Below are positions 32,266-44,239 of a stretch of 64,000 bases of DNA, piece after piece. The stretch is taken from contig CM055092.1 of assembly GCA_029204225.1 (NCBI GenBank), positions 24,348,881 to 24,412,880 on the forward strand, in the 5' to 3' direction. The notes under the pieces are model-generated. The model saw only the letters and a list, made by a program, of their open reading frames with translations, made no database searches and was not told where the DNA came from. The stretch's first letter is position 1; every line of letters starts with the position of its first letter. Made by a program: the position numbers and the translations under genes. The DNA is from Diphasiastrum complanatum (taxonomy: Eukaryota; Streptophyta; Lycopodiopsida; Lycopodiales; Lycopodiaceae).

Positions 32266-33680
32266 CATGAAGTACAGCTTCCTTTTCCTGCAACATTTTC
32301 ATTTGAAAGCAATCATTTTCGATCCTTCTTGGATAATAATAAAACGAGTTGACCAGACATATATGGCCTAGAAACATGATTACAGTTTAAAGAGCATGGA
32401 TTGAAGTGGCTAATATCTTAAGCATGAATACTTTTAGGCTAGAAGGGATTTTTAAAATTCTCACCATCTCCAGCTCCTCCAAGGGAATATTTGCAAGCTC
32501 ATGTAGAAAGGTGAACTTGATTTTTTTGGTAGTTGGAACATCTTTCTCAACATCATCTTCTGGTCCAAATAGGTCCCCTTAAGCGTGTTTGCATTCTTCT
32601 TGTACTATTGCTGCTTTGTTGGGTGTTGCTAAAAGATGAGTTTTTCCGACTCATGTACCGAACTATATAAAAAAAGTTTTCTTCCTCGTATTTCTCCCAC
32701 TACAGTCACCAATGTACACCAGGGAACTATAAATTATCACTTTTTGTTTCTCACATATGGGAGATTAAACACGCGTTAAAATTAAAAGACCCTTCTTCAG
32801 ACATTTGGAGAGCAATGCGCTTTATAGTGTGACCTAGCTGTATAACCCACTATATATAATAAAGTTGACTTTAAATGCAGACGACAGAGAGCGATATTAC
32901 TACCAACAAGATCAAAAGCTTTGGACTCTAACCATAATAGTGGCATTTCAGACTCATAGTCTTCTAATGGGAAGTTAAGTTTCTCGGTGTGACCAAGTTT
33001 AATTGTTGCCCTATCATAATTCCTGAGCCACAAAATAATTCTAACACATTAGCAGACCAACGGAGTTATGAACGATATTTAGGATGGTAATTTCATAAAC
33101 CATAAAGTCATTGAGAATCAGTTAACTGCCACCAGTTCACACAAACCTGGCTGCTGCTATCTCATTATGATAGGCACTCGCAAAGCAAATTGGCGCTCAT
33201 TAGCATCAAGAATAAGTCATTTCCGAGCATCCTCGAGGTCTTGTTTTTTAATGAGGTTGTATCAATCCATAAATTCATTCTCACAAAAATCGTACCAATG
33301 GAGAGCTGTCCTGGGTTAGCCATTCTTCCAAAAGTTTGTCGCCTTTTCTTCTCCTGTTATTGGAAAATGAAAACCATATAAACTGGTTAAATTTCAAACA
33401 TATGTAAGTAGCTCTGTAAAGAAAATAAAAAACGCTAGATCTTACGAAAGACAAATCAAATTTGCTCAGGCCATAGCTACAGATCACTTTCGTTGTAAGA
33501 GACTTTACATGTAAATAGCTTTACAAATATCATCTATTTCTCACTATAATTATTTTTCAAAGAATTCATGTAATCCGGCTGAACATATTTTCTTTCCATA
33601 CCAGATATTTGCTTCCCATCTTCTCGTTCGTTTTCTGTGATAAACACCGTTATACTTACTCCTCCCTGCCATAGCTGCCC
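32266..33680 (-). pseudogene. AP2 gene copy F (e8, e7, e5-e1), minus strand
   Basis: Same order and same e6 deletion as copy A1 (join near 32634). e4 near 32945-33030 reads YDRATIKLGHTEKLNFPLED; mini-exon e3 is at 33147-33177 but its acceptor is changed (GCGA instead of GCAG); e2 has lost one base (CAAAAGTTTG against CAAAACGTTTG); e1 lies at about 33600-33678 with CGAACGAGAAGATGG. Clearly inactive. Confidence 0.75.
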
Positions 33681-34027
33681 GTGAATTTCACTCTCACGTA
33701 GAGTTAACCGGCAAAATCGACGTAGAGGATTGCGATTGCCTGAGAAAAAAGTTTTTGTAATTGAAACTTACAATGAAGCAGCACGATAGCTAACTGTGAT
33801 ATGAAGTATGAAAAATTGGAGCTAGCGTGGAAGCAAACATATGAGATAGAATGTCTCCCGAGTTAGACAAAATGGGTTTTCTAAAATTTTATTGGTCCAC
33901 GTATTTGATGGGCAGTTGAAAGGCAGTTCAAGTGAGGATGAAGGAAAAACACGTGCATTTTAGGGAGACTGAGCACAAGCTTTCAGAAACTTTTGGAAAG
34001 CGAACTTTCCACAGAGTGCGCGCAAGC
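33681..34027 (-). repeat. AP2 5' leader, minus strand (partial)
   Basis: Matches 17520-17865. Cut at GTGCGCGCAAGCG, where the Copia-D chimera joins. Confidence 0.65.
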
Positions 34028-34569
34028 GCTTTGGATGAGCCTACAAGTGTAGATCAAGCAAGGAAAGAAGATAAGTGGATCTTGAGTATCGAACTCTTAT
34101 GAAGAGTGCAAGATCTTTTGGAGGATCTTCTTGTGTACATGGAGCTATGCAAGTGGATGGATGTTATCTTGCTATAAAATCAAGTATTGGATCTGGAAGA
34201 CAAATTTTGTTCAATGACTTTAATGGTCAAGTTGAAGATCAAGAGGTTGATCTCAAAGCGCTTCAACTAGTCAAAAGGGAAGTTGGCAATTTGGAACTAG
34301 TCAAGAGCATCAAAGGAGAGGTAATTGGCAAAGGTGTTATGGATATGATTTTACAGCATATTGAAGACTCAAGTAAGCTCAAAGGAGTAGCAAGGAAGTG
34401 TTTTTCAAGTTTACTTTACTTTTTCTATCTCATGTTTGATCAAATTCACGTGGATGTGTGCAGATTGTCAAGATATGGTAAAACTAGCTACGTTGGTGTG
34501 TGTGGCTCAGGAATTATGATAGGTCAGCAATTAAACTTGGTCACACCGAGAAACTTAACTTCCCATTAG
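34028..34569 (+). pseudogene. Copia-D / unknown ORF / AP2 chimera, second copy
   Basis: Open frame of 164 codons from 34075, preceded by the copia linker DEPTSVDQARKEDKWI. Closely matches residues of the 9588-10716 chimera: GGSSCVHGAMQVDGCYLA, NDFNGQVEDQEVDLKALQL, then GVCGSGIMIGQ where AP2 intron 3/e4 begins. Compared with the first copy, the linker has lost about 12 bases (IQAMD). Both copies share the copia-unknown and unknown-AP2 junctions. Confidence 0.7.
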
Positions 34570-34775
34570 AAAACTATGAGTCTGAAATGCCACTGGTATG
34601 GTTAGAGTACAGAGTGTCGTCTGCATTTAAAATCAACTTTATTATATATAGTGGGTTATACAGCTAGGTCACATTATAAAGCGCATTGCTCTCCAAATGT
34701 TTGAACAAGGATCTTTTGATTTTAACGTGTGTTTAATCTCCCACATGTGAGAAATAAAAAGTGATAATTTGTATG
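34511..34775 (+). pseudogene. AP2 gene fragment G (e4 and intron 4)
   Basis: e4 sequence (IKLGHTEKLN in its own frame) followed by the shortened stretch GTACAGAGTGTCGTCTGC, the same deletion as copy C. It runs to AATTTGTATGTCC and is then replaced by a Copia-B LTR piece. Confidence 0.7.
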
Positions 34776-34778
34776 TCC

Positions 34779-35197
34779 TGTTGAATTTCACATGTGTGGA
34801 TTGTCCACAAACATATACTTGTGATCTCCTAAGGTGTGTAGATGCACCAAGATCAAGACTAGATTGAGATTCAAGATCAATCTTAGTTCCTATGGCAAAA
34901 ACACACTACTACATGCATTCAATCACTTCCAACTCTCACTCACACATGTGGGAAGTATTCAAAAAATAATCTAAGTAAAAACAAGTTGCTCTCCTCGGGT
35001 AGAGAGAGAAAAAGCATCATGAGCTCTCGGGTAGAGAGAGAAAGCTAGAAATCCAATAACTCACAAAATCCATGAAATCACCAAATCAATTAGTTTCAAA
35101 ATGAGGAGTACAATGATACTAGTAGATCCACGAGCTACCACTTTGCTTAACTATGATTGGACCATATTTTTTCACCTCTTGATCCTATTGGATCGTT
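34779..35197 (-). repeat. Copia-B LTR fragment, minus orientation
   Basis: Reverse complement of about 57150-57568. The LTR terminus TGTTGAATTTCAC is at 34779; the other end is lost near CCTATTGGATCG. A short block GGTAGAGAGAGAAA is duplicated near 35000-35030 relative to the LTR at 57320. Solo, truncated. Confidence 0.8.
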
Positions 35198-35384
35198 CAA
35201 AGAGACTTTACATGTAAATAGCTTTACAAATATCATCGATTTTTCACAATAATTATTTTTCAAAAAATTCATGTAATCCGGTGGAACATATTTTGTTTCC
35301 ATATTAGATATTTGCTTCCCATCTTCCCGTTCGTTTTCTGTGATAAACACCTTTATACTTACTCCTCCCTGCCATAGCTGCCCG
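35198..35384 (-). pseudogene. AP2 e1 region, minus strand
   Basis: e1 on the minus strand with ATG at about 35371-35369 region (CCTGCCAT on plus) and the stretch downstream of it. CATATTAGATATT replaces CATACCAGATATT, so the WEANIW codons are damaged. It is followed on the right by the leader. Confidence 0.6.
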
Positions 35385-35948
35385 TGAATTTCACTCTCAC
35401 GTAGAGTTAACCGGCAAAATCAACGTAGAGGATTGCGATTGCCTGAGAAAAAATCATCTGTAGTCGAAACTTACAATGAAGGAGCATGATAGCTAACTGT
35501 GATATGAAGTATGAAAAATCGGAGGTAGCGTGGAAGTAAACATATGAGATACAATGTCACCCGAGTTAGACAAAATGGGTTCTCTAAAATTTTATTGGTC
35601 CACGTATTTGATGGGTAGTTGAAAGGCAGTTCAAGTGAGGATGAAGGCAAAACACGTGCATTTTAGAGAGACTGAACACGAGCTTTCAGAAACTTCTGGA
35701 AAGCGAACTTTCCACAGAGTGCGCGCAAGCAATGGATCGAGAGACAAGAATGTGAGTTTGAGAGAGGGAGTTGAGAGATGGAGAGAGGAGAATGTGTCTT
35801 CTTGTGGATTGGGAAAGGTTCCTTTGATGAGATAGGAGGAAATTAAACACACGCTCTAATTCGTTTTAATGTATCTTGTTTGCAGATAAGCGTATGATTT
35901 ATTCTGATTCATATTTGCTTTCCCGACTCAATGGAGAGAGAGAGAGAG
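35385..35948 (-). repeat. AP2 5' leader, minus strand (twin of 17512-18085)
   Basis: I see only isolated differences from 17512-18085 (for example GGAAGTAAAC against GGAAGCAAAC). Ends in the (GA)n run at the same inverted joint. Confidence 0.75.
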
Positions 35949-37674
35949 TGATCTGTAGCTATGGCCTGAGCAAATTTGATTTGTTTTTTTGTAAGATATA
36001 GCGTTTTATATTTTCTTTACAAAGCTACTTACATATGTTTGAAATGCAACCAGTTTATATGGTTTTTCATTTTCCAATAACAAGAGAAGAAAAGGCGACA
36101 AACGTTTTGGAAGAATGGCTAACCCAGGACAGCTCTCCATTGGTACGATTTTTGTGACAATGAATTTATGGATTGATACAACCTCATTAAAAAACAAGAC
36201 CTCGAGGATGCTCGAAAATGACTTATTCTTGACGCTAATGAGCGCCACTTTGCTTTGCAGGTGCCTATCATAATGAGATAGCAGCGGCCAGGTTTGTGTG
36301 AACTGGTGGCAGTTAACTGATTCTCAATGACTTGGTTTATGAAATTACCATCCTAAATATGGTTCATAACTCCATTGGTCTGCTAATGTGTTAGAGCTAT
36401 TTTGTGGCTCAGGAATTATGATAGGGTAGCAATTAAACTTGGTCACACCGAGAAACTTAACTTCCCATTAGAAGACTATGAGTCTGAAATGCCACTGGTA
36501 TGGTTAGAGTACAAAGCTTTTGATCTTGTTGGTAGTAATATCGCTCTCTGTCGTCTGCATTTAAAGTCAACTTTATTATATATAGTGGGTTATACAGCTA
36601 GGTCACATTATAAAGCGCATTGCTCTGCAAATGTTTGAAGAAGCGTCTTTTGATTTTAACACGTGTTTAATCTCCCATATGTGAGAAATAAAAAGTGATA
36701 ATTTATAGTTCCCTGGTGTACATTGGTGACTGCAATGGGAGAAATACGATGAAAACGACTTTTTTTATATAGTTCGGCACATGAGTCGGAAAAACTCTTC
36801 TTTGAGTTTTGTAGAAGCTGCAATTCTTCATGAACATTCACCTGAAAAGAAGACTAGTGGTCATGGTAGAAAAAGGTTGGAAATTTCAAGGCACATATAT
36901 GTTATTATGCAGTGGTGACAAATAATCAAAATTTCCTTCTGCCTTGTTTCGGGTAAAAATGATAATTTGCAATGGTTCAGTGGCTTCTAAAAATGTCCTT
37001 GATTCTCATTTTCTGCAGACAACTTTTGCTTCCGAGATCCAATCAGAGTGAATCTTCAGGTCATGCGAAGCGAATCGTGTTTACTAAAGGTAGTGTTGAT
37101 ATGTGCAGTGTTGTGGATTTCATCTCAAGATTTATAGAAAGCAAGATGTCATTAATAGTTGCTCAAATCTAGTCATGTATGTTTATTTGAGCTAAATTTC
37201 TAGTTGTTTGTTTCCAATAAGAGCAAATTGTTTCCATCTGCTTAACAATGTGCTGAAAACTCGTATGTTCTTTTAGCAACACCCAACAAAGCAGCAATAG
37301 TACAAGAAGAATGGAAACACACTTATAGGGACCTATTTGGACCAGTAGATGATGTTGAGAAAGATGTTCCAACGACCAAAAAAATCAAGTTCACCTTTCT
37401 ACACGAGCTTGCAAATATTCCCTTGGAGGAGCTGGAGATGGTGAGAATTTTAAAAAGCCCTTCTAGCCTAAAAGTATTGATGCTTAAGATATTAGCCACT
37501 TCAATCCATGCTGTTTAAACTGTAATCATGATTCTAGGCCATATATGTCTAGTCAACTCGCTTTATTATTATCCAAGAAGGATTGAATATGATTGCTTTC
37601 AAATGAAAATGTTGCAGGAAAAGGAAGCTGTACTTCATGCTAGTTCTCAACATCAATATGGTCTAAAGCACTAG
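35949..37674 (+). pseudogene. AP2-type (ANT-like) gene copy H, e2-e8, plus strand
   Basis: Best copy of the 3' part. Exons by my reading: e2 about 36082-36140 (acceptor damaged), e3 36261-36291, e4 36413-36497, e5 36736-36875, e6 37019-37089, e7 37277-37440, e8 37618-37674 with TAG. Splice phases match from e3 to the stop. Product: GAYHNEIAAAR-NYDRVAIKLG, then NFPLEDYESEMPL (C-terminal half of an AP2 domain), a linker-like DENDFFYIVRHMSRKNSS, basic GHGRKR, and an unfamiliar tail (DLFGPVDDVEKDVPTTKK, ending YGLKH). The e5 acceptor is CAA here but CAG in copies A1 and D. AP2 proteins are nuclear DNA-binding regulators; this copy lacks e1 and is probably dead. Confidence 0.75.
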
Positions 37675-37977
37675 GAACTTACTTTCAATAGACTATACAA
37701 AACATTACTTGTTTAAATTCAATGTACTACATGCCTGCTTTGCAAATGTTGGATTTTTTCTAGAAGCTTGTCAAATCATACCTTGTTATCAAATGCTCAT
37801 AGCTCTTCAAATAGTTATGTTTGTGTTATTTTGCTTTGATTCTAGGTAATTGTGAGAAATGGTATTGAGCATGGTGATTCCATTAGGTTCAAGGAGTAAT
37901 ATTTAGCACTTACCAGACATGACTCCTATTGTGCATGTATACTAACAAATTAGTCCAAGAAACTCCAAATTATTTGA

Positions 37978-38024
<47 letters not shown>

Positions 38025-39738
38025 ACATAGTTGATACACACACACACATACACTAATAAATATATAAATATATATAAACACAGAAAAGTGCGCACACACA
38101 CACACACACACACACATTCAATTGTACTTCCAAGGATTGAATCTTGAAAGGAAAGAGCTAAAACCTAATTAAAAATTCCAACCCTATGTAGTGTTGTGTT
38201 TTTTTTTCTAATGTCTCTCTATTTTTTGTTCTCGGTGGAGGAAGTATCCTCCGAAGTGGTTTTAGAAATTCTTTATCATACTTACTAAGGCATCAAAGAT
38301 AGAAATTTATTCAAATCCATATTAGTAGACTGTTGAAATATTAAAAAATCTAGCGAAAGTTGATTGGTGGTAGTTTTTTGTGTTGATGCGTTAGTCATGA
38401 AAAATGTATGGCATAAGGCTTGGCATGATCGAAGATTGAATAGAAAAGATTACAAAGTTGGAGATATGGTATTTATGATAAGATGAAGTTGTTTACAGGG
38501 AAATTGAAGTTTACAACATAAGTTCTTATCATGTCAGACATCTTGTTTTCAGGAGTGCTGTTTTGAAATGTTTAGATAGAGAGTGCTTTAATGCTCTATT
38601 TAATGATAGTCAGTTACAAAAGCATTGGCAGCCTAAACTTATTTCTAAATCAGCACCTTGTTTTTTTCTATCTATTTCATTCTTTACTTTGTTGTTTTCC
38701 AATAGTTAATTATGTATTTTCTCTGCAAAACACAATAACTATACACACATATGTATGTATGTATAAAAAAAAGCATAAAATAAAAAGTTCAAAATAGTTA
38801 CATTCTGTGAAACAATTTAAAATTAAACATGAAGAAGCTAAAAATTACCAGAATTGCTATTTTTTAAATAAAAAAGTCAATCCAATCTTTGAAAAGTTTA
38901 CCATTGATTCAAAATAGTACAATTTGCTCAACTTGAGCTTTGCGAGGGTTAGTTTGCATCATACGTAAGTTTGTTGTGCAATGTCATTATGAACCATCGT
39001 CGACCTAGTTGATAGACACAAAACATCAAAATTGACTCGAGAGAGGGTTGAAACCATGTGAAGGATGATTATTTGGAGTCCTTATGTGGGGTTTGTTCTT
39101 TGGTGAAGGTTCAACCCTCATTGAAGCTCTAGTTACTTATTGACCCTTCAAGAAGATTTCGAGATCTTGTTTCATAGTACTCTATATGTTTTGTAGTTTT
39201 TTTCCCATAATTCCAAAAGAAGCAATTTGTCTAATATATAAGTTTGAAATTCGCTAATTTTGCACAAATGCTAGTGAAGCTCATACACGTACTTTTTATG
39301 AATTCTGCTTGAAACTGAAAACGAAAATTTCTGCACTTATTACAAAGCTTATGTATATATACACTCCATCATGTGTAAAAAAGTTTATTCCTTCGAGAAT
39401 TATTCTAGTTCTACTTACACCAATCCTCAAAACAAAGCTCATGACTTATGGCTTCTCAACATGATATTTTGCTGCTCCCTAGCATGGAAAAAGTCATTTT
39501 TCGTTGACCCATTACTCTAAGCAATGGGCATTCATGCATTTTGTATATTACTACTAAATTTTTTTGACTTTGCATGCCTATCAAGCCTCCCTTGCCACCA
39601 CAGGAATAGTCATAGGGGATCATGCCACCCTATGTGGACCTCAACATGGGTAGAGTGTGGCACTCCTATGGACTACAAGGTTATAGTGCACATTAAAATC
39701 GGCCCATTATACCTTAAGCTTTAGGCTTCAAAATTCAA
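37675..39738 (+). repeat. Repeat R, plus orientation
   Basis: Follows AP2 e8 as in copies at 11881 and, inverted, 4192 and 30005. Contains (GA)n at 37976-38021, (CA)n near 38091-38116, the gypsy-integrase-like segment near 38400-38500, the palindrome near 38745, and an extra block at 39330-39730 seen otherwise only at 30150-30350 (inverted, partial). Confidence 0.7.
37976..38021. repeat. (GA)n microsatellite
   Basis: About 46 bp of GA repeats, the plus-strand counterpart of the TC tract at 25715-25766. Confidence 0.95.
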
Positions 39739-39978
39739 ATGGATTTTTTGAGAGGTCTCAAATCTTTTGTCGAGCAATGCACAGATTCTCCAGATCCAAC
39801 CATCAAACAATTTGCAACATCTACACATGATTTGGTGTTTCTAGCAATAATAATAATGAAGTGGGACAATTTTTGGCCTGGTGGCATTCGATGCCAATTT
39901 GTCACTAAAGTCATTGAGGATTACATAATAATTGCCAAAAATGTCAATTATGACAATACTACTAACATCCATCAATGA
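39739..39978 (+). CDS. Conserved hypothetical ORF of repeat R (ATG-started version)
   Basis: Seventy-nine codons starting at a real ATG (MDFLRGLKSFVEQCTDSP). After residue 8 it follows the conserved frame: TIKQFATSTHD, IIMKWDNFWPGG, EDYIIIAKN, TNIHQ-stop. Its N-terminus comes from the extra block upstream, so it may be a fusion or may show the ancestral start. No recognised domain. Confidence 0.45.
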   Translation: MDFLRGLKSFVEQCTDSPDPTIKQFATSTHDLVFLAIIIMKWDNFWPGGIRCQFVTKVIEDYIIIAKNVNYDNTTNIHQ

Positions 39979-40639
39979 ACTAAAAACCCTAAATACTATC
40001 AAATTTCTCCCTCACATTCATCCCTATCTCATCTTCACTCTCATATATACTCTCCTTTTCTCTCTCTCTCTCTCACACAACAGAAAAAAGAAAGTCGATC
40101 TCTAATTTAGGACCGAACCACATTCTGGTTCGCACCAAAGAGCTTTTCCTGGTCAAAAGAATTTGTGTGGATTATCCACGCATGGATAATCCACGTGGAA
40201 TCCAGAAACTTATTTGCCCGAGTATTGCGTGGATTTTAAAAAATCGATCCACGCAGTATTAACCACCCCAACTCTTTGGATATCCCATGGATAAAAATAC
40301 TTTTGCGTGGATAATCATCCATGCGAAAGCCGAGTCTTCTTTTAAAAAACTTTACTATGGCGTGGATTATCCACGCGCAATTAATTTTTCTATTTTCGGC
40401 TCCGGTGTCCAAGGTTTGCCTAGCTGCTGGGTGTCAGAGTTGGCGTGGATAAACCATGCAATTTGAATTTCCCAACATCCAACCAATTTGCTGCCAAAAT
40501 GACACTTGCGTGGAACATCCACATGCCCATATCCATGCGAATATTCAAGCCAATCCACGGATATATCCACGTAAATTTTTTTTGCCCGCGCGTCTTCCTT
40601 TGTATTGTGCGTGGATATTCATGTGGATATTTTCTACAT
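39979..40639 (+). promoter_or_regulatory. CT tract followed by a cluster of GCGTGGAT dyads
   Basis: After a CT-rich tract (40055-40078) come many copies of GTGGAT or ATCCAC in facing pairs: 40167-40198, 40227-40257, 40304-40325, 40360-40377, 40442-40462, 40509-40580 and 40610-40630. The densest pair, GCGTGGATTATCCACGC (40360-40376), is a near-perfect palindrome. It directly precedes the Copia-C gag fragment, so it may be its LTR or promoter. Confidence 0.4.
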
Positions 40640-41805
40640 GTGTTCTTGTGGTGGAAATTGAAGGACGGTAAAGCTTTCATGCTTATTATCCTTAATATAT
40701 CAGATACACAGATTGGAAACATAGCTGAAGCTAAAACGTCAAAAGAAGTTTGGGACATTTTGAACTCACTATATGATGTGAAGGACGTAACTACTAAGTT
40801 ACATCTACGAAGGAAATTCTCCACATTCAAAATGTCTAATGGTGATTCTCTTCATATACACATTAACCTAATTAAGAATCTCTTGCAAATGGCCATTATC
40901 GGATCAGTCATAGACGATCAAGATGCAATTATGACATTGCTTTCAAGCTTGCTCTATACATATATGAAAACTGGGTGATGATTATATCGACGCACACAGG
41001 TTTATCTCTTACTAGAGTTATCACTATGTTGTTGCAGAAGATAATTGAAGAAGTCGAGACACTCCGACTACTTCCTCCTCTCTGGCTCTATATGTCAACA
41101 AAGGCTCTAAGTGACAGAAGCACAAAAGCTCCAAGAAGGCTGCAACGAATCAGAAACAGACTCAAAGTCAAGCACAATCATCAGATCCATTATCAAATAA
41201 GAAGGTGTTTTGTAGATATTGCAAGCATAATAAACATGAGATCAAGGATTGTCGAATTCTCCAAGCGAAGAATGTAGCCAAGCAACTTGAAAAATAAGCA
41301 AACACAATTTCATCATCTCCCAGGCCGAAGTGGACGAAGGTACATTCATGGTCGAAGATCAAAGCACACTTTTGGATGATTCATGGTTTTTTAATTATGG
41401 AATAACTCAACACATGACCAATAAACGTGAGATCTTCAACTCCTACACGCCTTACAACATGAAGAAATGTGCTGATCTTGGTGACAATAGTACTCACACT
41501 AATGAAGGTGAAGGTACTATAAGATCACGATTCCAGCATGATCAATTCAAATTACTATTAAAAGTCTTATATGTTTCTAAACTCTCTCAAAATCTGTTAT
41601 GAGTAAGTAGAATTATAGATTTAGGTCATAAGGTAGAATTCAAATTTGATCAATGCAAAATTATTGATAGGAGTGATAAGATCCTTGCACTCAACAAGAG
41701 GCAGAGCTACTTATAGAGATTGGCACACTATTATTCTGAGTCTAGTCAAGCCTTGAAAACCTCTGTTCTATTCAATAAAGTGTGAAGGATTTCAGATGGT
41801 GTCAG
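40640..41805 (+). pseudogene. Copia-C gag/protease fragment, copy 2
   Basis: Close relative of 28698-30004 with a better gag: WWKLKDGKAFML, AEAKTSKEVWDILNSLYDV, KFSTFKMSNGDSL, open to 40978. After stops comes a CCHC knuckle (CRYCKHNKHEIKDC, near 41214-41255), a protease remnant (DDSWFFNYGITQHMT) and KCADLGDNSTHTNEGEGTIR to a stop in SKLSQNLL. The catalytic DSG is lost in both copies, so it decayed before they separated. Confidence 0.78.
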
Positions 41806-43955
41806 TAGAACTAGAATAATTCTCAAAGGACTAAACTTGTTTACACATGATGGAGTGTATATATACAGAAGGTTGGTAATAAGTGCATAAATTTTGGTTT
41901 TTAGTTTCAAGAAAAATTCATAAAAAGTACGTGTATGAGCTTCACTAGCATTTGTGCAAAATGAGTCGAATTTCAAACTCATATATTAGACAAATTGCTT
42001 CTATGGCAATTATGGGAAAAAAACTACAAAACATATAGAGTACTATTAAACACAATCTCTAAATCTTCTTGAAGGGTCAATAAGTAACTAGAGCTTCGAT
42101 GAGGGTTGAACCTTCACCAAAGAACTACCCCTGCATAAGTACTATAAATAATCATGCTTTACATGGTTTTAACCCTCTCTTGAGTCAATTTTGATGTTTA
42201 GTGTCTATCAACTAGGTCCATGATGGTTCATAATGACATTGCACATCAAACTTACGTATGATGCAAACTAACCCTCGCAAACCTCAAGTTAAGCAGATTG
42301 TACTATTTTGAATCAATGGTAAACTTTGAAAAGATTGGTTTGACTATTTTATTTAAAAAATAGCAATTCTGGTAATTTCTAGTCTCTTCATGTTTAATTT
42401 TATATTGTTTCACAGAATGTAACTATTTTGAACTTTCTATTTTATGCTTTTTTTTGATACATATATACATATGTATGTATAGTTATTGTGTTTTTCAAAG
42501 AAAATAGATAATTAACTATTGGAAAACAACAAAGTAAAGAATGAAATAGATAGAAAAAAACAAGGTGCTGATTTAGAAATAAGTTTAGGCTGCCAATGCT
42601 TTTGTAACTGACTGTGATTAAATAGAGCATTAAAGCACTCTCTATCTAAACATTTCAAAAATAGCACTCCTAAAAACAAGATGTCTCACATGATAAGAAC
42701 TTATGTTGTAAACTTCAATTTCCCTGTAAACAACTTCATCTTATCATAAATACCAAATCTCCAACTTTATGATCTTTTCTATTCAAACTTCGATCATGCG
42801 AAACCTTACGCCATACATTTTTCATGACTAACGCATCAACACAAAAACTACTACCAATAAACTTTCGCTAGATTTTTTAATATTTCAACAGTCTACTACT
42901 ATGGATTTGAATAAATCTCTATCTAGATTCTGGATTCCGCGTGGATTATCCACGCATGGATAATCCCCACAAATTTTTTTGACCAAAAAAAAACGTTTGG
43001 CGCGAACTAAAATGTGGTTGGCTCCTAAATTAGAGATTGACTTTTTTTTTTCTGTTGTGAGAGAGAGAGAGAAAAACAAAGTATAGATGAGAGTGAGGAT
43101 GAGATGGGGATGAATATGAGTGAGAAGATTGACAGTGTTTAGTTTTTAGTTCATTGATAGATGTTAATAGTATTGTCACTTTGTAATAATTGGAAATTTT
43201 TGGCAATTATTATGTAATCCTCTATGACTTTAGTGGCAAATTGGGATCGAATGCCACCAGGCCAAAAATTGTCCCATTTCATTATTATTGTTGCTAGAAA
43301 CACCAAATCATGTGTAGATGTTGCAAATTGTTTGATTGTTGGATCTGGAGAATCTGTGCATTGCTCCACAAAAGAAGTGCATAAATTTTGGTTTTCAGTT
43401 TCAAGCAAAATTCATAAAAAGTACGTGAATGGGCTTCACTAGCATTTGTGCAAAATGAGTCGAATTTCAAACTTATATATTAGACAAATTGCTTCTTTGG
43501 CAATTATGGGAAAAAAACTACAAAACATATAGAGTACTATGGAACAAGATCTCAAAATCTACTTGAAGGGTCAATAAATAACTAGAGCTTCGATGAGGGT
43601 TGAACCTTCACCAAAGAACAACTCCCGCATAACTACTACAAATAATCATGCTTCACATGGTTTTAACCCTCTCTCAAGTCAATTTTGATGTTTTGTGTCT
43701 ATCAACTAGGTCGACGATGGTTCATAATGACATTGCACAACAAACTTATGTATGATGCAAACTAACCCTCACTAAGCTCAATTTAAGCAGATTGTACTAT
43801 TTTGAATCAATGGTAAACTTTGCAAAGATTGGTTTTTTTATTGAAAAAATAGCAATTCTGGTAATTTTTAGTCTCTTCATGTTTAATTTTAACTATTTTG
43901 AACTTTTTATTTTATGCTTTTTGTTTATACATACATACATATGTATGTATAGTTA
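41806..43955 (-). repeat. Repeat R, minus orientation, two partial units
   Basis: 41806-42920 matches the minus-strand R unit; 42920-43440 carries the dyad, CT/GA tract and the 85-codon ORF inverted; 43440-43955 begins a further R unit. This mirrors the tandem duplication at 12487-15458. It stops at GTATGTATAGTTAT, where the GC-richer element begins. Confidence 0.68.
43151..43408 (-). CDS. Conserved hypothetical ORF of repeat R (minus strand)
   Basis: Eighty-five codons without interruption: LETENQNLCTSFVEQC, then DSPDPTIKQFATSTHD, IIMKWDNFWPGGIRSQFATK and EDYIIIAKNFQLL. The frame lacks an initial ATG as in the tandem copies. Unknown function. Confidence 0.4.
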   Translation of the reverse strand: MLETENQNLCTSFVEQCTDSPDPTIKQFATSTHDLVFLATIIMKWDNFWPGGIRSQFATKVIEDYIIIAKNFQLLQSDNTINIYQ

Positions 43956-44220
43956 TAGCTATTTACACCCGAATTCGAGCAGCATCTATGTATCAATGGT
44001 TAACCCGTACAGTTCGAATATGTCGCCTCACACCCCACAAGGTACATACCGTGCTTACACCTCGAGGGCAGCACTTTGACTCATCAAGTCCCCCGTTCTG
44101 TCGACCACCCATACCGTGGACGCACCCGTGCTTACACTGTGGGCAGCACCTTGCGCAACGGTTGTCCTGACAAATCCCAAAACGTGGCCATCCCTGTGAG
44201 ACTTGCGTAGCTGACCGGCT
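43956..44220 (-). mobile_element. Internal start of an unidentified LTR element
   Basis: Sequence following a PBS on the minus strand, clearly richer in G and C than the R repeats around it. Both strands show short frames only. Truncated at left by R sequence. No gag motif found. Confidence 0.4.
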
Positions 44221-44237
44221 AGTCGGCTCTGATACCA
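44221..44237 (-). promoter_or_regulatory. Primer binding site, minus strand
   Basis: Reverse complement reads TGGTATCAGAGCCGACT, the initiator Met tRNA site, two bases from the TG/CA edge of the adjacent LTR candidate. Confidence 0.75.
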
Positions 44238-44239
44238 CA

